From Solanum dulcamara (lineage: Eukaryota; Streptophyta; Magnoliopsida; Solanales; Solanaceae), in NCBI RefSeq assembly GCF_947179165.1, contig NC_077248.1, positions 65,907,232 through 65,971,231 of the forward strand: a stretch of DNA of 64,000 bases, written 5' to 3'. The translations under genes were made by a program, and so were the position numbers. Every line of letters starts with the position of its first letter. Positions within the stretch are counted from its first letter, which is position 1. This document shows positions 12,596 through 23,289 of the stretch, in pieces. The notes below the pieces were generated by a model that worked only from the letters and a program-made list of their open reading frames with translations, was not told where the DNA came from and searched no databases.

Positions 12596-12739
12596 CCAAC
12601 TGTAAGTAATCAACCAGCAATTGGTAAATGACAATCAGCTCCACGTGAAACACAATCAGCTCGTGGCGGATCACAACACTTACTAAAGAACAAGGGAGAT
12701 ATCTTTTGACAACCGCGCGAGGTCTTTTCATGAACAGTT

Positions 12740-13688
12740 AGTTTTACTTGACCATGCTTGTTATCAAGCTCTGATTATTGACATATATATTGCCATGACC
12801 TTTTGTTGTACTGTACAATTTCTGTTGTTTCAAATGAGGATTCCATTCTCGAAAAAAGGTTGGGAAGCTTAATAATTGTGTTATCGAAAAATAAAAAATA
12901 AAGATATTTTCTTTTACTGTTTCTGAAAATGTGTGTTTTCACCATGTAGTTGCTATGTTTCTACATTGTTTTCTTTTTTTGTACTTGGATTTGCTGTACT
13001 CGAGCTGAGGATTTTTCAGAAACAGAACACGAGCGGAGGGTTTTTCAGAAACAGATTCTTCACCTCCATAAGATAGTGGTAAGGTGTAGTACACTCAACT
13101 CTCCCGATGAAAATCATATTCAAGTCTACTACTAGATCCTACTACTAATTCAACTTTCCTTTGCTCAGTAGTTTGACTACTTATTCAAAAGATCATACAA
13201 GAAATGAAAAGTTGTACTACAGACACGGGAAAATCTACTTCCAACAATTGGAATGTGTGGCCTAAAATAAGCTTTAGATAAATTGTCTTTGCGTGGCACC
13301 AGTATAGAAATTTTTTAACTTAATTGTTTTTAAATATAAAAATACGACATTCATTTTATGGACCGACTAAAGTGAAAAGTATGTTGCATAAATTGCGATA
13401 ACAAAATAATTTTGACCACATTTTGGAAAATGAAATACTTAATTTATTCTTTTGTAAATTCTCACATTTTTTTAAACACTTGTATACAAATATTATATAT
13501 TGAAAATTATTTAAATATACTAGAAATTGTAACAAATATCCCGTAAAATCTCGTGTAATTTTGTATCCTATCATATAAAAGTACACAAACTATTTTCGGT
13601 AGATTCTACGAATCGAACAAAAGGAAACAACGAGTAATAATAAAATTGATGTTTAAGATAGTCTAAATTTTTAAAATTATTATATGTA
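12740..13688. other. intergenic stretch with a SINE remnant
   Basis: Separates the BED gene from the MORF8 gene. Around 12983-13110 a TS-type SINE head is present with a short internal duplication: GAGCTGAGGATTTTTCAGAA and GAGCGGAGGGTTTTTCAGAA lie back to back. The rest is AT-rich and I see no gene in it. Confidence 0.5.
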
Positions 13689-13733
13689 TGACACGTGTCA
13701 TTTTGATAAACCCAGGCTCAACTCTATATAAAA
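13689..13733 (+). promoter_or_regulatory. MORF8 core promoter: palindromic G-box-like site and TATA box
   Basis: TGACACGTGTCA (13689-13700) is a perfect 12-base palindrome around an ACGT core, the type bound by plant bZIP and bHLH factors. TATATAAAA follows at 13725-13733, about 40 bp before the probable leader AGGGTTTTTGGCAGAA and the ATG at 13775. The positions fit a standard plant promoter. Function is inferred. Confidence 0.6.
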
Positions 13734-13774
13734 CCCTTTCCCCTTCACTTTCTTCTTTAGGGTTTTTGGCAGAA

Positions 13775-16700
13775 ATGGCGACTCGTTATCTAACTCGTTC
13801 TCTACTCAGTACTCTCTCTCGCTCATACACTCCTCTTTCTCTCTCTACACCTCTTCCATCTTCTTTCTCTCTCCTCCGCCTTCGTCCTCTGATCGCCGTA
13901 GCAGCCAATCTCCGAACCTTCTCTCCGGCGACGCCGACGGTGGCGACGTCGTTGCGAGGTTTCGCGACTCGCCAAACGTCGTCGTCGTTGAATGACCCGA
14001 ACCCGAACTGGTCTAACCGTCCACCGAAGGAGACGATTCTGCTTGATGGATGTGATTTTGAGCACTGGCTTGTTGTGATGGAGAAGCCTGAAGGTGATCC
14101 TACAAGAGATGAGATTATCGATAGTTACATCAAAACCCTTGCTACGATTGTCGGAAGGTTCGAATTGAAATGCTCTAATTTTTGTTTTGCTGTTTACATC
14201 AATTAGTCGTGCATATCGCTCGAAGTTACTGCTTTCATTTCTTAATGCTTTATCTTAGCTGAGGGTTAGGGTAAGTGTGGGCACACTCTTAACCTTCCCA
14301 GACCCAGACCGCACTTGGTGGATTTGACTTGGGTATGTTGTTGTTGTTTAGATTTATCTGCGTTCAAATTGCAGACACAAACTAGGTAGAGATTAAAACT
14401 AGGTAGAGATTAAGGCATAGTAGCTTATGCGGAGTGCTAATGTGTAATTGGTTAGAAATGGAGAGAAGGGAGAACGGGAGAATACATATGGATTTTTGTC
14501 GGTAGAAAAAGTAGAGAACTTGTGGGATTACACTGGGAATGTTGTTGTAGGGAACAAATTATTGAGTGTTCCTATCCCTTAATAGGAATAGGATGCACTT
14601 ATTGACTGGTGAAAGGAAAGAGCTGGGTCAGCCATTGACAAAGGAATACTGGACTCTACCCGTGTGAGGCCTTGTAGCCTGGAAGAACCATAGAATTGGA
14701 GTGTTATATTATAACATTGGTGGAAAGGTCAAGAGGGCACCTAAAAATAGTATTGACAGCCAGATTAGGGAAGTGTTTTCCGAGTTTGAGCAAATGCGAT
14801 GCGACATCCAGGAAAAAGAGGGGCTGGGGGAAACATGTCCAAATGGAGAGGAATGGATATTGATGATTCATATAGCTATTCACAACTAGCTTGGGATTGA
14901 TGCTTACTTGTTTTTGTTGTTGTTTACTCTGAATAGTCTAAGCAATCTGCCTATAGTGATCTACTTTTTTAGAAGACAAATCATTGAGTGTTCCTATGGA
15001 ACATGTCCAAATGGAGCGAAATGGATATTGAGGATTCATATAGTCCCAATTAACTTGGGATTGAGGCTTACTTGTTTTTGTTGCTGTTTACTCTGAATAG
15101 TCTAAGCAATCTGTCTGTGATGATCTACCTTTTTGTTTCTTCTTATTATCATTTAATCATCAACCAATCTCTAGCTAGTTTGTGTCGGCAGTATGAATCC
15201 TTTAGATAGTTAATAATCTCACATTTGAATATGAACAATTTTCTTTATTGTTATCATTATAAATATAAATATAGCTTTTTTTTTCGAATCTTCCACCTAA
15301 TCTCCACAGCTTTGGGCGACCCCTTCCCCTTGAATATTGATATACCCTAGAACTATACATTTTTGTTACCATGAGATATATTGGCAGCTCCCAATCTTTT
15401 TATTGGGATGCATGTGCTCTATGCAGGCAGCTAACTTATTGCAATGATTGTTTGGTCAGAAATGGAAGTAATCGAAGGAAAAGGACTTGAATTTGTATGT
15501 AAGTAGATAATGTTGAGAATTTGAGAATCTTTTAATAAGTTTTAGAAGGCAAACTATTGAGTGTTCATATTAAACAGATTCAAATTGAGCAGAATGGATA
15601 TTGAGGATTCATATAGCTAATCCCAACTGTCTTGGGATTCAGGCTTAGTTGTTTTTGCTCTAAAATAGTTTAAGCAATCTGTCTGTAAAATAAAAGTGGG
15701 TCACTTGCTGATGGGATACTACCAGATTGTATGAGTTCTTGGGCATGTGAAATACTTGCAAAAAAAGTATAGTTAATTACTGTGGAGGATTAATGTGATT
15801 AATATTGCAGTGAGGAAGAAGCAAGAATGAAGATCTACTCTGTCTCGACAAGACATTACTATGCATTTGGAGCTCTTGTATCGGAAGAACTTTCTTACAA
15901 GCTAAAAGGTGATGCATTTTTAGCGTCCCCTTTCTTTAATATTTTTTGGTTATGTCTTGATCTTATCCAAGTATTTCTTAATGGTAAAGAGACAAAACTG
16001 AGCATTTGTTCCTTCATCCATGTGCAGAATTGCCGAAGGTTAGATGGGTGCTTCCTGATTCCTACCTGGACGTTAAAAATAAAGATTATGGAGGTAGGTG
16101 GTGACTAATATTTGTTGTCACACTATTCTTGTAAAATTATAATATGACATTTTTGTAATTTTAAGAGAGTAATGTATGATCAATAATCAAAATACTAGGC
16201 ATTTGCTCCTGGCCAATAGGCTTTGAAGTGATTTCTTTCTTCAATTGTGTTTCTCTGCCTGAATTCACTTCCAATCTGCTGTGGATTTGCTTTCCTGTCC
16301 GTCCCTTGACATATGTAACTTCTTGGTAATCCTATTTTGTGTAACATAGGTTTAATTGGCATGGAGATATTAAAATGTCAATTTGCCTTGTATATGTCAT
16401 TGTCTTAATAAAGAGTTGAAGTACTAGCTAAAGTAAATACTAAAACAGTAGCAAAAATTTGATCAGGAAAATTTAGTATTCTGTAGTTGTTAAATGAAGT
16501 TGAATCCTTGAAACTTGTGGAAGTTCATAGTTGTGTTTTTAGTTGAAGTATGTCAGAAGTGTCCCGAGATAAATATTGTTGCGTAAATTGAGACAAGGGA
16601 ATTGTTGGAAAAATGCAGTTGAAATATGAAATGCTCGACTCTGAACAGTAAATTCATTTACAATGATTTAATACATGCATATGATAGTTTATTTTGCGGG

Positions 16701-17619
16701 GTAATGACATAAGAACAATTTGTGAGAAATTTGAGACCAGCTTGATATGCACTCATAGAAGGTTAGGCTCTTTTAAGTAGCATCACACTTGAATCACCAA
16801 TCTTCTGCAGATTGTTGGCATTTGCATAATCATGTTCTTTTCTGGTACCAGTATTGTATGACTTTTGTCGTGCATGTTGCAGGGGAACCTTTTATCAATG
16901 GACAGGCTGTACCATATGACCCAAAATACCACGAGGAGTGGGTGAGAAACAATGCCCGAGCTAATGAGAGAAACAGACGGAATGACCGACCTCGTAACTT
17001 TGATAGGTCCCGAAATTTTGAGAGAAGAAGAGAGATGCAGAACCCTGGATCCAACATGGGTGGTGGACCTCCCAATATGAGGAATGCGTCACCCCCCAAC
17101 ATGGGAGGGATGCAGCAGCAGCAGCCCAACATTGGCGGGATGCAGCAGCAGCCCAACATTGGCGGGATGCAGCAGCCCAACATGGGAGGGATGCAGCAGC
17201 AGCCCAACATTGGCGGGATGCAGCAGCCCAACATGGGAGGGATGCAGCAGCAGCCCAACATTGGCGGGATGCAGCAGCCCAACATGGGAGGGCCACCCAA
17301 CATGCAGCCCAACATGGGAGGTGCACCGCATAACTATGGTGGAGGGCCTCCCAGAAACTATGGTGGAGCGCCTCCCAATAACTATGGTGGAGCACCAAAC
17401 AATCCAACCAATTTTCAATACAATGGTGGATCAAACAATGGGGGCATGCCTTACCAAACAGGTCCTGGGCCAAACCAGAACTATGCATCAAATACATCTG
17501 GTGGAAACCATTATCAGAACCCAAATATGCCTCCAAATCAGAACTATGCTCCGAATACGTCTGGTGGAAACCCTCAACAGAATCAAAACATATCTGGAAG
17601 AGATCCAAATTATCAATAG
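13775..17619 (+). CDS. MORF8: multiple organellar RNA editing factor 8 (MORF8/RIP1-like), 4 exons
   Basis: Editosome component that partners PPR proteins in C-to-U editing of plastid and mitochondrial transcripts. Exons 13775-14157, 15811-15908, 16028-16093 and 16883-17619 join in phase to give 427 aa. Residues 1 to about 65 are Ser/Arg/Leu-rich with few acids, as in a dual organelle transit peptide. The MORF box (about 79-200) is highly conserved: [64 protein letters not shown] and [20 protein letters not shown]. An Arg-rich stretch follows, then a long Gly/Gln/Pro/Asn tail typical of MORF8. That tail includes a 17-residue repeat encoded by a minisatellite. The start is chosen because earlier in-frame ATGs lie upstream of the TATA box. 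No break is seen. The satellite array begins only about 1.1 kb downstream. Long antisense frames over exon 4 are shadows of the repeat. Confidence 0.95.
14262..14350 (+). mobile_element. TS-type SINE in MORF8 intron 1
   Basis: Starts with GCTGAGGGTTAGGGTAAGTG and ends GACTTGGGTATGTTGTTGTT. The order and the TTG tail match the 3' half of Solanaceae TS SINEs. A second small piece with a similar tail (GTGGGATTACACTGGGAATG) lies at about 14522-14545. Confidence 0.6.
14836..15690. repeat. three copies of a LINE/SINE 3' tail in MORF8 intron 1
   Basis: Copies at about 14836-14972, 14975-15132 and 15545-15690 share AATGGATATTGAGGATTCAT, CTTGGGATTGAGGCTTA, GTTTTTGTTG and a CTAAGCAATCTGTCTG end. The part ending CTTGGGATT(G)AGGCTTAGTTG resembles the 3' end of Solanaceae non-LTR elements. 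The first two copies are adjacent, so they arose by tandem duplication. The third is 400 bp away. Confidence 0.65.
17089..17320 (+). repeat. coding minisatellite in MORF8 exon 4
   Basis: In-frame repeat of GGATGCAGCAGC-type units. From about 17164 the sequence repeats with a 51-bp period, which encodes the 17-residue pattern [17 protein letters not shown]. The smaller sub-units alternate NMGG and NIGG. Units are almost identical, so the array is recent or kept uniform by gene conversion. It lengthens the low-complexity tail without shifting the frame. Confidence 0.9.
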
Positions 17620-18276
17620 GCGATTGTAGATAAGTATGTAAGTTGTATTCCCAGAATTTTATTGCACGAAGTGAGAACACATATATCGTGGTTGATAGGA
17701 TGTTTGGTGCTCGTAGTGGTTGAATGTGCAATAAGATGTGTTTTGTTGGTATGTATTATGCAATGCCAAAGTTGTTCTCATCCTGTTGTTTTTTCATTAC
17801 AATGCTACTATATCAACATCCTCTCAGTTAATCGATTCTCTGATGAGTGTTCTAGCCTGTCGAATAATTTCATATGGTTTTCCATGCTGAATGATTGAAC
17901 TTATAAGGCATCATTGCAGGTAATGTTTGCATCTTTGGACGGGTCTAAGCGATAATTGCAGGTAACATTTGCATCTTCGGACTATTTACACTATTATGGC
18001 TACAGATGTTTTCAAGGCGACAATGGAGATCTCTTTTTGTTAGAAAGCCTTAACCAGCCCTTATGTAGATGGCCTATTAGAATGCCCTATGTTACACTTG
18101 TATTTGCCCTTGCCATTAACGGAGCGCCATTGTAACTTGATCTATGAGATGCCTTTCTGTTTTTATGCAATGGATTAAGAAACTAAAAGGCACTAGGCCA
18201 ACAGTTATAATACTTATTATTAAGAGTGCTCGAGGTTGAGAGTTCTGTGAATGAAGAGCATGACGACGAACAACTT
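17620..18276. other. 3' untranslated and downstream region of MORF8
   Basis: No second gene is seen. A short direct repeat, AATTGCAGGTAA followed by TTGCATCTT, occurs near 17916 and again near 17957. This leaves two AG|GT-like sites in the probable 3' untranslated region. Whether they are spliced cannot be told. Confidence 0.4.
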
Positions 18277-18391
18277 ATGTTGCTCGGACTCTTGAAAAGC
18301 ATCGCTGGGTGTGTCTGATCCTATTCTTTTTTTTTTTGAGAATCTGATACAAATGTGACTGCAGTATCGGAGAGTTTGAGCAGACATAACA
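18277..18391. mobile_element. foldback element (GTTGCTCGGACTC family)
   Basis: Left end TATGTTGCTCGGACTCTTGA and right end GAGAGTTTGAGCAGACATAA form a long imperfect inverted repeat with a T-rich centre. Relatives are at 42472-42593, 43780-43905 and 62047-62163. The family is common in Solanaceae. No coding capacity. Confidence 0.65.
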
Positions 18392-18699
18392 ACCAACAAG
18401 GCAGTTGAAGGCTGTGGTTCGACTTGATGGCAATTTTGTAAACCTAAAGATGTGTAGTATTTGAAATCATGTCATAGAAGGTTGTAGACGGTTAGCAAAT
18501 TCCACCATCATTAATCAGAGCTTTCGATCATGAATGCTGGAAATGAAATCACCATTAATAAAGAACGCAACATAAAGTATAATATTTTATGCTAATCTAA
18601 AATAATCGAGCCATATAATTGAAATTACAACATTTTGTGTGTGACGCTCCCATTAAACTCTCCTCCACTTGTAAGAAAGCATGATTCAAGCTTATGCTT

Positions 18700-19983
18700 A
18701 TGATTATAGCAAAATTTTTGGGTATATGACTGACCGACTTTGTTTGACTTCAAATTTGGTGGCTTTATATAAAATGATCTAGTGAAGGATATTCATTATT
18801 TTTGGAGGACCGACATCACTTTTCTTAAAATTTCGGGATCATGAAACACGAATTTAGGATTTTTGTGTGTGATTTTTTTGAAATATGATAGATTGATCCT
18901 GTTTGTCCACAAATTCTGTCGGTTCGTTTGAAAAGATTCAGTGAACGATATTGATCATTTTTTAAGGGCCGACATTGTTTTTTAGGAATTTTCGAGTCAC
19001 AAAATAAAAATTTAGTGTTAGGTTATAATAGTGGATGTCCACTTTATAATAGTGGAATCTTTTTGTATGAGCAACACTTATAGTGGTCAAGTTGCCACTA
19101 CAATTCATCTCTCACTTTGTCTATAAATTGCCAATGTTGGCAATGAAATGATATACGAAAGTTAGAAGAAAAGATAGAACACAGATACATACACACGATT
19201 TTCCTCTCTGTCTCTCTTCATTAATTTTTCTGTTACTATTTTTCTCTTTTTGTTGTCAAACTAGTATATTTCACAACATTTAGGATTATCTCACCATTTA
19301 ATGTGTATTAGTCCATAATGTTTTTAGAATATGACTAGCCGACTACGTTCGATCATAAATTTTGTGGATTTATTCGTGACAACCTAGTGAATGATATACT
19401 CTTTATGTTTGTAGGACCGATGCTACCTTTTTGGAGTTTTAGGGTCATGAAACAAAAATTCAGGATTATCTAATCTTTTTGCGTGTATTATTCCATGATT
19501 TTTTTAGAATATGTCCAATCGACTCCATTATACTTTAAATTTTATGGGTCCATTCGTGACAACCTAGTGATACTCATTATATTTTTAGGGTCAACATCCC
19601 ATTTTGGAGTTTTCGGGTTACAAACCAAGAATTCTAGATTATCTTAGGTATTCATGTGTGTTAGTTAATAAAATTTACGGAATGTGACTAACCTATTTCG
19701 TTTGATCCCAATTTTTTAGATCTATTCGTGACGACCTACTGAACAACACTCTTTGATTTTGTAGAATCATCATTTTTTTTTGGGGGGGGGGGTTCAAAGT
19801 CACAAAACATAAATTCAGAATTATTTATGCTTTTTGTTAATATTACTCCATGACGAGACATGAATTTGACAGTCCGACACAGTTTGACGTTAAATTTTTT
19901 GGGTTCATTCTAACAATCTAGTGAACTACACTCATTATTTCTCTAGGTTTGATGTTTTCGTTCAAGTTTTAGAATCACGATAC
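18700..19983 (-). repeat. left arm of the ~178-bp satellite, inverted relative to the main array
   Basis: About six degenerate monomers spaced about 160-185 bp apart, seen from repeats of GACTGACCGACTTTG-type (18727, 19331, 19512, 19684, 19868) and GTGACAACCTAGTGA-type motifs. Reverse-complemented, the unit matches the main array: TTATGGACTAA corresponds to TCATGGGCTAA, GACCCTAAA to GCCCCTAAA, and GGCTAGTCATATTC to CCGAAAGTCATATC. A 263-bp solo LTR interrupts it at 19016-19278. Divergence from the main array is high. Confidence 0.75.
19016..19278 (+). mobile_element. 263-bp solo LTR inside the satellite left arm
   Basis: Begins TGTTAGG and ends CACAACA with perfect 5-bp flanks TTTAG (19011-19015 and 19279-19283). 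A TATA-like CTATAAAT lies at about 19119. No internal domain is next to it. It is the size of a small Copia or TRIM LTR. Confidence 0.82.
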
Positions 19984-21667
19984 TGTTCCCTCAGGTCGTT
20001 ACAGAGGGTCCTGTAAAGGTTTTGCAAAAAAAAATCTACTGCAAGGCATATTACCAAGAAATTAATGGCCAAACACACACGAAAAATTGAGAAAATCACC
20101 TAATTCATGTTGAGTGACCTCTAAAAGCTAAGAAAATGACGTGGATCAACCTGAGGCTACATGTACTGTTCCCTCAGATAGTTAATGACGGTTCTGTAAA
20201 GATTTATAAAACAAAAACTGACAGAAAGTCATATCACCAAAAAATTTATAAGCTAACACACACGAAAAATTCAGAAAATCGCCAGTTCCTATTTAATGCC
20301 CCCTAAATGCTAAGAAAATGACGTGTATCATGTCTAGGCTACATGTATTGTTCTGTCATGTCGTTACATAGGGTCCTGTAAAGGTTTTGCAAAAAAAAAA
20401 CTAATCGAAAACCATATCACCAAAAAACTTATGGACTAACACACAAAGAATTGAGAAAATCATCAAATTCTTGTTGATTGGACCCTAAATGCTAAGAAAA
20501 TGGCGTGGATCGTGCCAAGACTACACATACTATTCCTCTAGGTCATTACAGAGGGCCCTGTAAAGGTTTTGTAAAAAAAATTGACCGAAAATCATAACAC
20601 CAAAAAATCCTGAGCTAACACACACGAAAAATTAAGAAAATCTCCTAATTCGTGTTGAGTGACCCCTATATGCTAAGAAAATGGTGTAGATCATGCCGAG
20701 GCTACACGTACTATTTTCTCAGGCCATTACAGATGGTACTATAAAGGATTTGAATTTTTTTTGATCGGAAGCCATATCATAAAAAAAATCATGGGCTAAC
20801 ACAAAAAAAGCTAAAAAAATTGCCTAATTCTTGTTGAGTGGAATCTAAATACTAAGAAAATTATATGGATCATGCCGAGGTTACACATAATGTTCCCCCC
20901 AACTCGCTACGGAGGGTCCTGTAAAGATTTTACAATAAAATTATCCGAAAGTTATATCACAAAAAAATTAATAGGCTAACACACATAAAAAACTGAGAAA
21001 ATCACCTAATTCATGTTAAGTGGCTCCTAAATGTTAATAAAATGGCGTGGATCATGTCGAGGCTACACATACTATTCTCCCAAGTATGTAGGGTGGGGTA
21101 AAGATTTTGCAAAAAAATTGACTGAAATGCATATCCTTAGAAAATTCATGGGAGACGAAGGGTCTCATAGAGGTATCGGAAAAATATTGATCAAAATTCA
21201 TATCACCAGAATACTCATGGGCTAACACACACGAAAAAAATGAGAAAATCTTCGAATTTTGCTTGTGCGATCCTTAAATGCTATGAATATGATGTGGATT
21301 GTACCGACGCTACATGTATTGTTCTCCGGGTACTTACAGAGGGTCCCATAAGATTTTTTAAAAAATTTAACTGAAAGTCATATCGCCAAAATATTCATGG
21401 GCATTTTTACACACGAAAAAAATGAGAAAATCACCTAATTTCGCTTGTGCGCCCCCTAAATGCTATGAATATGACATCGATCGTGCCGATGTTACACATA
21501 ATGCTCTCCCGATTATTTATGGAGGGTCCATAAAGGTTTTGGAAAAAAATTGACCGAAAGTCATATCATCAAAATATTCATAGGCTAACACACACGGAAA
21601 ATGAGAAAATTGTCTAATTTTGCTTGTGCGGCCTTTAAATGTTATGAATATGCCGTGGATCGTATCA

Positions 21668-22080
21668 AAAAATTCAAAATTTCCTCTAAATAGTCCCAAA
21701 TCATAGGTTAATATTTTGCACAATTTTTTTTTTAAAAAAGACGGGTACATTGACAAGTATGCTTACTCGTGGAGGCTTTTGACCCAATATTCCAAACTCT
21801 ACTTCAACCTCAGTTAAAATATTAAAAAAACAGGAAGCAAAAATGAAGTTATGTATGATAAATTTATTAACAAAATTTATAAATTTCAAAGATATACAAT
21901 CCAACATAAATTTTGCGATATATATCTCAATATATAATATTATATTTTATTATATGTACGAAAATTCATATTGTTTTCCTACACTACATATAAATTCTCT
22001 TGATATGATTTTTTTTATTAATTTCAAGCACACTCTTTATGTATAATACGAGTATAGTCGTATATAAATTTTACCTTAAA
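21668..22080. other. AT-rich filler inside the satellite
   Basis: The satellite breaks off after GTGGATCGTATC and resumes at AGCTTGTGCAACCTCTAAAT. The ~410 bp between do not match the monomer and are strongly AT-rich. No target-site duplication, inverted repeat or protein is recognised. Confidence 0.6.
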
Positions 22081-23289
22081 AGCTTGTGCAACCTCTAAAT
22101 GCTATGAATATATCATGGATTGTGCCGAATCTACACATACTGCTCTCCTGGGTACTTACGTAGGGTACCATAAAGGTTTGGCAAAAGAATTTGACCGAAT
22201 ACCATATCACCAAAATGTTCATAGACTAACACATACGAAAAAAATGCCTAATTCCACTTGTACGACTCTTAAATGCTTTGAATACACCATGGATCGTTTC
22301 AAGGTTATACGTACTATTCCCCTAGTTACATTTGGAGGGCCCCATAAAGGTTTTAGAATTTTTTTTACCAAAAGTCAAATCACCAAAATATTAATGGGCT
22401 AACACACACGAAAAATGATAAAATTGACTAATTTCGTTTGTACGTCTCCTAAATGCTAACGCCGTGGATCCTGCTGAGGATACATGTACTTCTTCATTGG
22501 GTAATTTACGGAGGGCCCTATAAAGGTTTTGAAAAAAACTTGAGAGAAAGTCCTATCACCAAAATATTCATGGGTTAATATACACGAAAAATGAGGAAAA
22601 ATTATCTAATTCCAATTGTGCGACCCTAAATGTTATGAATACACCTTGGATCGTGCCGAAGCTAAACATACTGATCACCCAAAAACTTAGGGAGGGTCCC
22701 ATAAAGGTTTCGAATTTTTTTTTTGACCGAAAGACATATTAAAAAAATATTTCTAGGCTAAAACACTAGAAAAATTAGAAAATCGTCTAATTCCGCTTGT
22801 GTGACCCATAAATTCTATGAATACATCGTAGATTGTGTCAAGGCTACATGTACTACTCTCCAGGATACTTATGGAGGGTTCAATAAAGGTTTCTGAAATT
22901 TTTTATCGAAAGTCATATCACCAAAATATTAATAGGCTAATACACATAAAAAAATCACATAATTTTACTTGTGCGGCCCCTAAATGCTATAAATAAGTCG
23001 TGGATCATGCCGAGACTACACGTACTTCTTCTCTGATTACTTACGTAGGGTCCCATAGGCTAACACACATAAAAAGTGAGAAAATCACTTAATTTCGCTT
23101 GTGCGGTCCCTAAATGCTATAAATACACCATGGATCATATCGAGGTTACACGTACTGCTCCCCTAGGTTCTTACGGATGGTCTAATAAAGGTTTTGAAAA
23201 AAATTTGACTGAAAGTCATTTCACCAAAAATATTCATAGGCTAACAAACACGAAAAATGAGAAAATCCTCTTATTCCGCTTGTGCGACC

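Noticed and set aside
13823..14065. 80-codon Arg-rich minus-strand frame
   Set aside because: Shadow of the Ser/Leu/Arg-rich MORF8 transit peptide coding sequence.
16830..17731. Long antisense frames (109-256 codons) over MORF8 exon 4
   Set aside because: They mirror the repetitive Gly/Gln/Pro coding sequence. The sense strand has a known conserved protein with splice sites.
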